This document shows positions 34,636 through 45,900 of a DNA stretch of 64,000 nucleotides, piece after piece. Source of the DNA: Ophioderma brevispina (lineage: Eukaryota; Echinodermata; Ophiuroidea; Amphilepidida; Ophiodermatidae); contig JAMKCH010072691.1 of assembly GCA_023653785.1 (NCBI GenBank), forward strand, positions 1-64,000, given 5' to 3'. Position numbers and translations under genes: made by a program. Below the pieces are notes generated by a model. It was given only the letters and a program-made list of their open reading frames with translations, did not search any database and was not told where the DNA came from. How positions within the stretch are numbered: position 1 is the first letter of the stretch; the number at the start of each line of letters is the position of its first letter.

Positions 34636-35966
34636 CTAGTTTATCGTAGAATGCAAAATATCAACAGAGGGCGCTCTACCGCAAGCATGATGGGATCGAA
34701 AAAGGGGCAAACAAAAGCCTTGGATTCCCGGATGTACTGTAAACAACGTGTATTGCCATTGGCGATGGGAACTCAAAAAATTATCAAATTTGGAGTCGGT
34801 GTATTAAACAATCAGCAAAAAGAATCTAAAACGTATGATTTTGTATTACACCTTCTTTTAAAAGGTACAAGTTAAAAATAATAGCGACTGTTTTGGTGCA
34901 TAAGAGGACATTTATTTTGAGTTGACATATCGTGATCTGCTGCTGCTACTGCTAGTGCAGCTACATCCCTTGGTCAGCGTCCTGTCCGTTGGTATAATCA
35001 CATCAGACCATTTTTTTTAAATAAGTTCAGCCAAATATGTTTTTGTAAATTGGTAAACTAGAAAGTTTATTACTTTTCCTACTAGATTTATTTGTAATGA
35101 TCATATGTTTGTCAACATTATAAGCTTTTAGACATGATCGATCCACCGCACGCAAGATTTGCGGGCGGCCGACTCCGTCTGCTACCACTGGCACTGCACT
35201 GTTATAAAAAGGGTCATACATCCATGTCAATGTACACTATTTGAAACTTGGTAGAAGCAAACTTTAAAGAATTTGTCTTACTTTGAGTAGGCCTTACTAA
35301 AAAAATTATTTATGGTAGAATTAATCGAAATTAAAGTTTTGAAAATGCAGCTAGGCAGTAGGTCGTAGAAGTTTTCCGTGGTGCGATGCGCGATGTGTGG
35401 GCCGTGCCGTGATTCAAGCGGCAAATCGATGGCCAAGTTTGCCTCCGTGTTCGGTGTATCTCAGATGCGCCGTTCCACGAAAAGGTCTATTTTCTACTAA
35501 CTCATATTTAATAATGAAACCTCACTATAATTGTGAAATCGCTAATCATACTGGGGATTTTAAGTCTGCTTCTTCATTAGACGGTACAAATGAAAATTTG
35601 GTTGATGTTATAATGTAAACGGGAGAATTGGTTATCAGTAGTCAACATTGGCGCCGGCTGTCACTAGATAGCATCTGACGAAGTGTGAATTTTCTGGTAG
35701 TTTTTGATGGGATATTGTGTCGTACCTTCATAAAACCAAGAATTACTTGTATATTTTCATGGACAACAACGTGGTAGTACATTTATCATCATTAACTTAA
35801 ACATAATTTAAAACAATCCACACTAAGTTTTGTCTTTCACTCGTGGTTGCCTTATTCCTTATTGACGGTGCACGGAAACAAATGATCATCAACGACGTTT
35901 GTGATGCTCTTGCCCCTTTTTCGGCCCCATGATCCTTTCCGGTTTTCGATCTACGATAAACCTTAG
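34636..35966. mobile_element. 1.33 kb TIR element
   Basis: The left arm (34636-34715: ctagtttatcgtaga... atgatgggatcgaaaaaggg) and right arm (35885-35966: cccctttttcggccccatgat... tctacgataaaccttag) are inverted over about 80 bp. A (TG)n tract starts at about 35970, directly outside the right end. A 74-codon frame near the left arm (34651-34875) is not recognised. Confidence 0.65.
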
Positions 35967-35969
35967 TAG

Positions 35970-35990
35970 TGCGTGTGTGTGTGTGTGTGC
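35970..35990. repeat. (GT)n microsatellite
   Basis: About ten GT units adjoining the right end of the 34.6-36.0 kb element. Confidence 0.95.
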
Positions 35991-36521
35991 AAAATCAACA
36001 ACCTCGACTGACTAAATGAAGATGGACTGCCATGCAGTCTTTGTCAGTGATGATCCTGCTCATGCCACTTCCCGAACTACTTTTTTTGAATTTCTTCACA
36101 TCGGGCTCGCCATTTCCTGCCATGATATTTTATTTATTAATGTTTTCTCTACGCAAGGAAAACTTGAGGTCAAGCTACAGTGCGTCTTGCTTCACTGCCA
36201 GAACAAATCAAAGAGAAGTCCACTGCTTCTTTTCTTGTTTTTGTTACCAAAAATAGGTCGTCTGCTTTCGTGACGACAATTTTAATACATACTTGGGTTA
36301 AATGTTTTTAATTTTTATTATGATCGAAAATTGATATTATTTCACTGAGTGATGCCTAATAATATATTTTCACAATATTATTTATGACCATTTGCTATGA
36401 TATTGCTGTGTTTCTATTTAATTTGTTTTAATTGCATTACTTATTTAAGACTTTTTTAAAAAAAAAAAATCCCATACTGAACTTAATAAATTAGCACATG
36501 TTCAGTTCACGAAGGTCACAC

Positions 36522-36645
36522 TGGTGTTCTTCTTCTCTTTTCCTTTTTTTTCTTTTCTCCCTTATCTCTTGCTTCCTTCCTCTTTTTTCTGGAGAACTTT
36601 GAGGGGGGCTTTAGCCCCAAAACCCCTCCCGGTTACCAGTGCTGA
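36522..36645. repeat. Polypyrimidine tract followed by GGGGGCTTTAGCCCC
   Basis: About 75 bp of almost pure C/T on the plus strand is followed by gaggggggctttagcccc and 'aaaacccctcccgg'. The same order (pyrimidine tract, G/C palindrome, 'ccaaccccccatgg') occurs at 44628-44780 as the right end of a TIR element, so this is probably the end of a related, decayed copy. Confidence 0.55.
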
Positions 36646-37129
36646 AAAGGTTGGTAATGTCTTTCCCTGGCTACTTATTTCAAGACACCTTGTACTTTAG
36701 CAGCACATGATTTCTATTTTTTTTTCTCGTGGGCCGATCAAAAGGGCTGCAATCATGCGTACTGAAGATATTATAAGAGTTTACTTTGTTATCAATAATA
36801 TGGTGTCATTTTCTGACTGAAAATATTCCATTTGAAACAAAAGTATTTAGAATAGCTGAAGCGTACATTATATTAGCTGCATTCCGCGTTAGACTGATTG
36901 TTCTGGTTCATATGGATCAGTTACTAATTGTTGTTTGATGCTCTCAGGTTTTGATAATATCATGTAGCTATATTCTCCAGATTCAAATATACTTGAGGTT
37001 TTATATTTTTTGAAATGTACTTCGTATCTTGTATGTATTGTTTCGCTTCAGCTGTCCTGGGTTGTATTTTTTCCCTTTTTATATGGTTAATGCTATTTTA
37101 ATGTATTTTGTTTATAAAGTTTACGATTT

Positions 37130-37490
37130 TTCGCTCGATAACAATTTTATTGAAAGCCGAACTGTTTTCTTTGATAAGGTAACTGCCAAGCAAATAGGGT
37201 TTGTCGCCACTCTCGGTATGCAATCGCTGCGCTTGACATTCAGGCAATCTTGCGTGTCTGGTTGGAAACTAACGAATTTACTGTTATGACGACTGTGAAC
37301 GTGTCCTTGTTCCTGACTGTCAAAGTTGTCTATAACTTATTTGTGCTTTTGGGCTTTATTGAGCGTGGAAATCATCCTTTACGAAGACATAAGCCTGATA
37401 ATCTTTTCATGCCATGCAAGGTCATCAGTTACAACAACTAGCTCAAATGATATACCTCAAATCTTGTTTTGGCCTGCAAGTTTTGCATGG
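37130..37490 (+). repeat. Direct repeat, copy A (copy B 41985-42305)
   Basis: Shared landmarks: 'gaactgt', 'gataaggt', 'gccaagcaaa', 'ctggttggaaa', 'gtgtccttgtt', 'tcttttcatgccatg' (or 'tcttttgatgccatg') and 'ctagctcaaatgatatacct'. The relationship extends upstream (36920-37130 against 40350-40535 plus 41826-41985), where copy B is split by a foldback. It is a long unclassified interspersed repeat. Confidence 0.6.
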
Positions 37491-37757
37491 TGGGGGGGGG
37501 GGGGGGAAACGCGTATGTAAGGCTGTTAAATATTTAAGGTACATTATTACAGCGCTTTCTGTTTTATTCATGGTTCATTAGATGCACTGAGAAAAGTTTA
37601 TTCTGAACATTTCAGTTAATCTGCTCTTGCGTTTTGGATATAGAGTAAATTCTTGAATCAAAAACGGAAGAAAACAGTGTCCCACGGCTCTGCTGTACTT
37701 TCTGTTCTTTTAAATACAAAATTGCCGACTTCTTACAGAGACGCTTAATTTGCACCT

Positions 37758-37818
37758 CAGATTTAAAGCCACTATCACGATTTCTCCAAATGTCAACAAA
37801 TCGCGCCCCTATTTTTCA
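37758..37818. repeat. Inverted partner of 28490-28550
   Basis: It reads 'taaagccactatcacgattt', a spacer and 'aaatcgcgcccctattttt', the reverse complement of the 28.5 kb copy. Confidence 0.55.
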
Positions 37819-38461
37819 TCACAGTCCGTTTTTTTGCACTGTTGTATTGGAATTGTTGTATTAAATCCCCTGGGTTCGTGGCTAAGCGTGCACTTGTATT
37901 TGTCAAGCAATACGATTTTTATGCTGTTTACTAATAAAAGTCGGGATTGACTTTATGGTTGAGAAACGTGGTAAATGGCATCTTCAAGACCAGGCTTAGA
38001 AATGCTTTAGTGCCGGTTTTTCACAAGAATTGTAATATAAGTTTGTTGTTATGACCTAACAATAGCCATTTAGAGACAAAATGAACATTTTGAATGAGGA
38101 AAAAATGACTGATATGGCTTTAAGTCTCGGATTAAGCACCTGTAATACTAAGGCCTAACCGGTCCGAGTGTGATACAACATCTTTTTAGGTAATCGTGGT
38201 AAGAAGCTGTTGGATCACGAAACGGCTCATTATTATAAATGGCCCATTTTAGATGGGGGGAGCCAAACAAAAGCGATACACTCCTTCCTACTATCTCTTC
38301 TATTTCCTCAATTAGTAACCTTTTTTTGCTTCTCCCCATGCAGCGAAAGTTTTTTTTCTTAGGCAATTCTGAAGGAAGGTCACTTTTGGTTGTAATAATA
38401 TCGCTTGTTTATCATAAACCTTTTTCCACCGATCCATTTGTGTCTTATTTTTAATAAATAC

Positions 38462-38618
38462 TGGCATGAATGAACTTTCGAAAAAATTGAAAGCGGGACA
38501 AAAACTTAAAAAGAACCGCAGAAATCCGCAAAAATACCCGAAATCAGACTGAAAATAAATGAAAACTCGTAAAATTCCCGGACCCCCCCAAAACCACCTG
38601 ACTTCAGTTCTCATGCCT
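38462..38618. mobile_element. 157 bp MITE, GCATGAGAA family, copy 2
   Basis: It starts tggcatgaatgaactttc and ends cagttctcatgcc. The interior order matches 33102-33263 ('gaaagcggga', 'aaaaac', 'ctgaaaataaat'). Confidence 0.7.
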
Positions 38619-39092
38619 GAAAATAAGACCAAATGGAAAGCCTGTCACACACGTTGGCCGCACTCCCACTCTTTTGTTGAGAAGTTTTGTTCTGGGTATG
38701 AGCACGGTCAAGCTATTGAAACCTATTGGGGCGGTTGACAAGCTATTGCAATAGGACACCCTTCTTCGAGATCATTTGCAAGGCCTGTTCCTTTGTTGGA
38801 TGTGGTACGGATTCCAGCCCAAATATCTTTATGATACGTTTAAAAATATGGAGTCATGTAGGGTATTCCTTCTTGTGCTGGATTCCTTGGAGTGCCGTTC
38901 TTATGTTTGTTGTGTGTGTGCCGGAGTTCTTTGGTTTTCTTTGGCTTTCGTTGTTTCCTCTATTACTTTTTAAGCTCACTTCATGCCTCTGGTACTTTGT
39001 CAAAGTTCTTTCATGGCATCGTGTGTAATTGGTAATCGGCTATAAGGAAATTATTGAAACACAACGAATGGTGGATCGGAATGCGGCTGGGC

Positions 39093-39770
39093 TGGTGTAA
39101 AACGCATAATTTTTTTGGATAAGCTGCATAATCTGCATAATCTGTATAATCTGCATACTTGCATAAGCTGCATATAATCTGCATAAGTGCATGCGGTGCA
39201 TAAGTGCATAATTTCATAAGGTGCATAAGCTGTATAAGTGCATAAGTGCAGAATCTGCATAAGCTGCATAATATGCATAAGCTGCATAATGGCATAAGCT
39301 GCATTAGTGCATAAGCGCCATAATGCATACTGCATAGTGCATAAGCTGCATAAGCGCATAAATCGGCATAAGTGCAATAAGCGCATAATTGCATAAGTGC
39401 ATTATTGGCTAAGTTGCATAAGCCTGCATAATCTGCATACTCGCATCTAGTGTCCTAAGCTGATAACCTGCCTATGCAGCTTATGCACTTATACATCTTA
39501 TGCAAATTATGCAACTTATGCAGCCTATGCACAAGTTATGCAGCTATTGCATCGTAATGCCTCTTATGCAAATATGCATCTTATGCAGCTTTGCCTTATG
39601 CGCTTAATGCGGGTTCTGCGCTTATCAGATTATGTAGGCTTATGCAGATTATATGCACTATGCAGTTTATTAACTATGCAATTATACAAAAATAAGATTA
39701 TGCACCTAGCAAGTTTATGACTTATCAATTATGTAAATTATGCAGCTTATCAATTATGCGTTTTACACCA
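39093..39770. mobile_element. 678 bp foldback with TGCATAAG minisatellite arms and perfect 18 bp TIRs
   Basis: The left end tggtgtaaaacgcataat (39093-39110) is matched perfectly by its reverse complement attatgcgttttacacca at 39753-39770. Between them, 39120-39450 is an array of degenerate 9-12 bp units 'ctgcataag', and 39460-39750 is the same array inverted ('cttatgcag'). This is the same design as 25247-26332 with an unrelated motif. Long Cys/Tyr/Ala-rich frames here are artefacts of the repeat. Confidence 0.9.
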
Positions 39771-39890
39771 CCGGTCCTGAATGAAAGTTGTCAGTGATAT
39801 TGTTGTTGATGATTAACCATGCTGAGGACCGGCAATCTTGGAAGCAATGCTCAATGCTGATAACGATTTAACTTCAGTCAGATATAATGC

Positions 39891-39893
<3 letters not shown>

Positions 39894-39927
<34 letters not shown>
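39894..39927. repeat. Poly-T tract (34 T)
   Basis: A pure T run. It could be the reverse-strand poly(A) tail of a retrotransposon copy, but no body is recognised next to it. Confidence 0.95.
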
Positions 39928-39933
<6 letters not shown>

Positions 39934-40533
39934 CAAATTTTAATCTGTTCACACGATTTAAAAGTTACACACCAAATCTAATCATGTCCTTTTCAATTGT
40001 TCGGCAAATTTAACCATTTACACCCTTTCATGTAATTGATTGTTCCCCGGGATTGTTCTCATGGATCAAGGGACCACACGGGAATTATAGGCCTTCATGA
40101 GTACATAAGGTTAGCGAGGGTGGACACAAGAATATTTTTAAAAATTGTTATTTCCGAATGTTGCATTTTTTTTGCACACTTTGTATATCAGGCCGGTGCT
40201 ACTAACTTAACTGTAGCTAAAAATACTTGCGCGCAAAATTACATTCGATAAATAATACGGTATTCCCAATAAATTTAATTCAATTTTATTTCCAAACTAT
40301 CCGTTTTAGCCTCTTGTGGCATAAAGAGGCGGGTATGGGAAATCAGTACAATCGTCGCTTTAAGGATGTTCTTTTCATGCTCTCAAGGTTTTTAATGATA
40401 CCGGAACAAGGTAAGCTTAGATTTCCCGATTTAATATATACTTGAGTGTATTTATATGATTTTGTTGTTATTTTTACGATGTATGGTCTATATTGATTTA
40501 GTGGATGAGCCAGACCATCTGATGTAGCCTGGT

Positions 40534-41827
40534 GGGTATCACCTGGGGGGCAAAGAGGCATTATACCAGGGTTACCTCATAGTATGACATCCACGAAAGT
40601 ATGAGGAAATTCGTAGGGGGAGCATCAAAGATAATAGTAAAAAAGAAACGACTAAAGACCAGGGAGTAAGGCACGGAGACGACACTATCAGTGTGATTTG
40701 AAAAAAAAATTTGAATTTGCAGGACTGCTTCAAAGTGAAGGATAAGTCGGTGGAATTCTCATAAGTTAGCCTTTCCAGCTGTAGAATTGACAGAAAAGGA
40801 AGAGAGCAAACGGCAGTGTTCCAAAGTACGATTCTCCATTCAATTAGTGTTTGTAGTAAGTGTCCGTTCGACAGTAATGACTCAATCTCCGATTCTGGTC
40901 CATTATAGGTTGCTCTGGTCTTATCATTTGCAGGGATGTTAGGATACCTGTACTTATTACATACATGCAAAAAATCTGATTTTTGATGATTTTTTCGATT
41001 GCTGATTTAGCAAATCCATGATAGGTGTCTTTAAGCGAGATAGGGGCTCGCAAAAAAGTTTAAACACGGGGTCAAAATTGAAAAAGTGGTCCCAATGTTG
41101 ATGAATTGCATACCAAAAAGTTCGTATGATCACAAGGATAAAAAATGTATAGTTGTGCTATCTCTGACTTGCCCTCCGGAGTTATAAGGTGAAAACCGTT
41201 ATTGTAGGTCAAAGGTTTAAATTTAGCTTCTACGGGGTCAAATACTAAAAAACGCTTTAATTTGGTGGAAATGGTCTCAATGATTTGTAATGTAATCACA
41301 AGTCTAAACATAAGTATAGTTTGGACAATTTGTCCAATGTATAGTTACCAAGTTACACCCAAAAATTAACCCCAGCCCCTATAGGGTATAGGGGTAGTAT
41401 AATGAGGTGCGTAACTGTTATTTCACATTGCAGATGTCCAAACTATTCCTTATTTTACTGTAATAAAACATTATAAACAATATGAGGACCATTTCCACTG
41501 AAACTGTAGCGTTTTTTAGTATTTGACCCCGTAGAAGCTAACATTTACCTTTGACCTACAATAACCGGTTTTTTCAGTTTATACTCATTAAGGGTAAGTC
41601 AGAGATAGCACAAACTATACCTTTTTTAATCCTTGTGTCATACGAACATTTGGTATGCAATTCAACAACATTGGAACACTTTCAATCTTGACCACTGTAT
41701 AATCTTTTGCGAGCCCTAGATCGCTTAAGCTACCCCTACAGAATGGCCATCATTTACATTTTTTCGGTAGCTCATAGTATAAGGTAGCCCTGGTATAAAT
41801 GCCTCTTTGCCCCCCCAGGTGTAACCG
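40534..41827. mobile_element. 1.29 kb foldback element inserted in repeat copy B
   Basis: The left end cacctggggggcaaagaggc (40540) and right end gcctctttgccccccagg (to 41821) are inverted. Arms continue with 'ccagggtta', 'tcatagtat', 'gggctcgcaaaa', 'gcataccaaaa', 'tgctatctctgactt', 'gacctacaat' or its complement, and 'ttgaccccgtagaagct'. The left arm carries about 400 bp of extra sequence (40600-41020). The central 'cctatagggtataggggta' lies near the axis. Confidence 0.8.
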
Positions 41828-41984
41828 CACATGCCGGGCTTCACCACTATATGTTATTGTCTGCCCCTGCAGGAACCTTTAGTAAGGTTTTTATTTGGGT
41901 CCTGTACTGTGTATGTTTTCTCGTTAAATATATATTTGATGCATTTGTTAGTAAAGGTGATGAAAAAAGATGACGTCGTTGATT

Positions 41985-42305
41985 AAACAGAAATTTTAAC
42001 CGAACTGTCTTCGATAAGGTGACCGCTGCCAAGCAAAATAGAGTTTAGTCGCCCTCTTTAGTTATAGCGCACCGCTGATCATTGCAGGCTGGTTGGAAAA
42101 CAAAACGAAATAAATTACTGTGCAGCATGCGGTGAAGTGTCCTTGTTAGTGTTACTGACGTCAAAATTTTCTTTGATGTTTTTCAATGGGGAATTAGTCA
42201 AATCTTTTGATGCCATGTAAGGCCACTCAGTCGCAAAAAACTAGAGCTAACTAGCTCAAATGATATACCTCAAAATCTAATTGCTGAACTTTGCATCATG
42301 ATTTT
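41985..42305 (+). repeat. Direct repeat, copy B (copy A 37130-37490)
   Basis: See copy A. The flanking upstream part (40300-40533) continues after the foldback at 41828. From 42305 to 43457 there is no gene or clear repeat. Confidence 0.6.
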
Positions 42306-43552
42306 TACACATTATTGCCCCGAGACATCCATAATTGTCCAGAATTTAAGAAATTGTTGTTCAACGATAATAAAGCGAAATTGTCAAAGTGGTCCACAAT
42401 GCAATACGGTGTCCAACAGTTCATGACGGCACTATAAGTCGAAAATATTCTTTTTGCTATATAGGCAAGGATCACTAGCTGTCTTAGCAACACGCAAGTA
42501 CAGCCGTTTCATAATATAACAAATTCACTCCACAAGCCTTTCTGTCGCATGTAAACTTTAAGGACAATAAATCGGAATTCTTTGATTCCAAGATATTTAA
42601 TCATATGCTTCAAAGAAGATAGCAGAAGAGGTTGTTTTTGCACAAACGTTTTAGCAAAATAATTACGCTCATAACCGGGCACAAACTTTGTGACCCAAAT
42701 TAACTCTACCTGCAGTAATAATGGCTGACGCACTTCTCATACAGTGATAATATCTTTAAAAATCAGCATATAAGAAAGAAGCGCACTTTATGAAATGGGA
42801 CCCTATAGTTCGGATTTATCGGAATATAATCATGTATTGTTTTATGTACATCAGCACTGCGCAATGTAAACTACTGTATAATAAATATTCGTACATGTAA
42901 TATTTTAAAATTGCCTTTTTATTTGTTAGTATAATACTTTTTGGTATAATACGTTTTGTGTGCACTTCATTTATCCGTTTTTGGAGCAAGAAATAAATAA
43001 AATACCATAGCAGAATAAGACAAGAGATTTTATACACAAAAGGTACAGAGAAAAATGTAGTAAATGTGACTTCATTAAATATTTTATTTTATTTTTATGA
43101 ATGTATTTTTGTGTTGCATAAGCGAATGTTCATGGAGACGCTAGTCCATCACTTATTCTGTCTGTCCGGGCTGTCCGTCTGCCTGAAACTATTAGCTACT
43201 ATTTGAGCCAGTCGAAACTTTTAAATCCAATTTCAGCCATGTTTATATGGATCCAAGTGTGAGAAAATATCGGATTCAAAACACAATAATAATTAAATTC
43301 GGTATCGATATCGGTTGCTCTATGAATCTCATAGCTCGCCAATAAATATGGGCTCAATCAATCCAATTTTATATCAAACTTGGATCATACAACCTGTCTC
43401 AAAAATGGTACGATCAAATTCAAAATAAGTCTTAAGGCTTTAAGTCTTTGGTCCTATCAGGGCCGTCGCTAGACATTTTTCCGGGGGGTGGGGGGGGGGG
43501 GGTGTAAAACGGAAGAAATGTTATATCTGCAGTAAGAGTTTCCTTGGAAGCG

Positions 43553-44215
43553 TAGCGAGCGTATAAAACAATGCAACTAAAGGCATGAGTTCGGGACCAC
43601 TTAGGGCCATTAAAGACTTTCCTAATTAGATCTCTTAAAGCACCCATTTCTCTTTGTTGATCTGCACTAAAAAAAAGGGTGCAAACCGGAAAACCCTGAA
43701 CTGGTGAGAGTCCAGGGTGGATGCAGAGGTCCAGGGGGCGGAGCCCTCCGGAAAGCTCTTGGATTTTAGCCATTCATAACCTCAAGATGGGGGGTAATTA
43801 GTAATCAATTCAAAGAAAAGACTGGTTTCTAAGTTAGCTCACTGAAATGGGCAGTACATGTGCCGAAGTGTCCTGCCGAGGAGAACTATACAGTAAATAC
43901 ACATAGCGAGCGCAAATGTCTTAACGGATTGGTATAGGAGGTGCCGAGCCCCAGCCGGGGTCCAGGGTGCGAAGCCCCCTGGAGCTCTTGGATTTAAGCA
44001 ATTCAGACCTTCAAGATTGCCCCTTTTTGTAGGGGTAATAGAAATCAAAAGAGAAGACTGGTTTCTAACTTGCTCACATGAAGACGGACAGTATATAGCC
44101 TGTACTATAACCACGGGAACTACACTATATAGCGAGCGCCATGCCTTTAACGGGTGGGGTGCAGGATACGCATTGCCTGGGCTCCAGGTGCTCCGCCCCT
44201 GCAGCTTGGATTTTA
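43553..44215. repeat. Tandem units of ~226-351 bp
   Basis: Three degenerate units contain 'agcgagcg', 'ccagggtgcgaagcccc' (or similar), 'agctcttggattt', 'agactggtttctaa' and 'acagtata'. The first unit has about 125 extra bases. Confidence 0.65.
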
Positions 44216-44627
44216 GTTATTAAGAAGGGTATTTTTGAAGGTTAAGTATAGTCAATATAGACTGTAGACCTGTAAGTTTATGGTGCTGGGGGCTCGGGAA
44301 CTGCTCCCTACCAATTTTTTCTTGACCACTCACTCCCGTCAGCTCCCCTATGAATTCACTAATGGTATGACCAAACTAGGGGGAATGGCCCATGGGCTAC
44401 CTTCTTGTTTGACCATGCCACTGCCAATGCTCGTGGTTCCTTAATTAATTTACCATTTTTTATCAAAAGCGGGATCACAAGTACTGTTAGCACATTAGTC
44501 CTTCTTGAATTACCGTAGGCAAACTTGAAACAAACGAGTTGGCTAGGGGAATCAATTTAATAGTTGGTGATTTTTGGATTTATTCTAAGTCTGGTTCAAT
44601 CGTAATGCTTCTGATGCCGTTCTCGTT

Positions 44628-44735
44628 TTATTTTTTTTCTTCCCCTTCTTTCTCTTCTCTTCTTTTTTTCTCTCCCTCCCTTCTCTTTCTCTCTTTTTTC
44701 CCTCTCTTTTCTTTCTCTCTTCTTTTTGAGGATCG
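44628..44735. repeat. ~105 bp polypyrimidine tract
   Basis: The plus strand is C/T only apart from rare exceptions between 44628 and 44735. It is then followed by a G9 run and a C-rich complement. Mirror-like pyrimidine runs of this kind can adopt triplex structure, but no function is implied. Confidence 0.9.
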
Positions 44736-45239
44736 CTGGGGGGGGGTGTTCACCCCCAACCCCCCATGGCGACGGGCCTGGTCTATTTGCTTTTGTCGGA
44801 ATTTAGAGATCTCTATACACAATTCAGTACGATAAACAAAATCGATTTGTGCCACTTTTATGCAAGACGGGAGTTGTTTTTAGTAGTGTTATGCTGTCTT
44901 TGCAGCTCACAAAAGATTGCAACTTGGCAAAGAAACAAAACACAAACCCAAAGAAAGTCTGTTTCTCGACACAGGCCTTAGTGGTCACATACGTTCAATG
45001 ATAAATATTTTCTTTTCAAGAAACAATAAACAAATACAATAATGGCACATTCAATCAATAGAGCTTTGATTTTGTTGCAAACGTGGTATCTGTTAAAATG
45101 ATGCCAGAAGGATATATTGCAACCAAAATAAACCCTCCAAATGCAAAGAAATTGTTTTAAAAGTACTGCACTATCTTTGTGCATAACTAATAATGTTAAA
45201 GTCGATAAAAATTGAGTTTGAAGCAAGAGTCAAGGTGTC

Positions 45240-45900
45240 GGTAAGGGACTTTTGTTCTTCAATGATACTTCAAGACCATAAAACTCTCTCCAAAGTAAAT
45301 TGAGGTTGCTGTACGGCCATCTTCTTCTTGCGTATGAGGCAGCAGCTAAATTTCGTACGCGTTGGAGCCAACTCACTGTGTGATTGGTTGGGGTTTGAGA
45401 AATGCTGGTCCACCGTTGTGGACGAAAGGTAGGGCACATTGAGAATGTGATCCGCGTCTGTGATGGAGAACTACATTGGCAGCTGGCGATTGCCGCAGCC
45501 CCCATCGGTGCATGTTGCTGTTGAATCGACCGACTCCTGTGCGGGTCCGGTTTAAGGTGACCCATTGCGTGGAGATTGCTACCAGGTGGTAGTCTGTCTT
45601 AGGTGTAATAGAGAGTTGATCAGGTCTGGGGTATCTAGCCAGCAAGTATTCCATGTCTGTAAGATGTTGAATGGGGAACGGAGAGTTTAGCAGTCATGTC
45701 GGCAAGAAAGGTTGCGAGATCGCAGTCTCTGTCTACCAAGATGGTGTGATTGCTGTGACCGTGTTATGCATTAGTGCTTTTGTCGCGCAGGGCCTATTCA
45801 TCACTAGTTTTTGCGTATGGGTTCGCTCTGGAGTGCTGTGCAGTGCAATGCCTGAAAGCACTGGTAGGAATCAGATGGAGTAGGACGGAGGCAGCCAGTG
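45240..45900 (-). pseudogene. LINE pol 3' fragment (zinc-knuckle tail), copy 2
   Basis: The minus strand contains, in order and across frameshifts, TFLADMTAKLSVP, TPKTDYHLV, VTLNRTRTGVGRFN, MHRWGLRQSPA, CQCSSPSQT, MCPTFRPQRWTS and PTNHTVSWL. This is the conserved end of a LINE polymerase: LNR.RTG.GR, WGL, then a C.C/QT/H/C knuckle. It is a closer-to-intact relative of 7950-8430. Confidence 0.8.

Larger units (their letters stand above)
43458..44780. mobile_element. 1.32 kb TIR element, CAGGGCCGTCGC ends
   Basis: The left end cagggccgtcgctagac (43458) and right end catggcgacgggcctg (to 44780) are inverted. Flanking gtcctat (43451-43457) and gtctatt (44781-44787) are similar and may be a damaged target-site duplication. 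Inside are three tandem units marked by 'tagcgagcg' at 43553, 43904 and 44130, each with a 'ccagggtg...ctcttggatttta'-type block. The right side holds a polypyrimidine tract. The CAGGG start is hAT-like; no transposase is present. Confidence 0.65.

Noticed and set aside
39011..39394. 127-codon Cys/Tyr/Ala-rich frame
   Set aside because: Generated by the TGCATAAG array of the foldback element.
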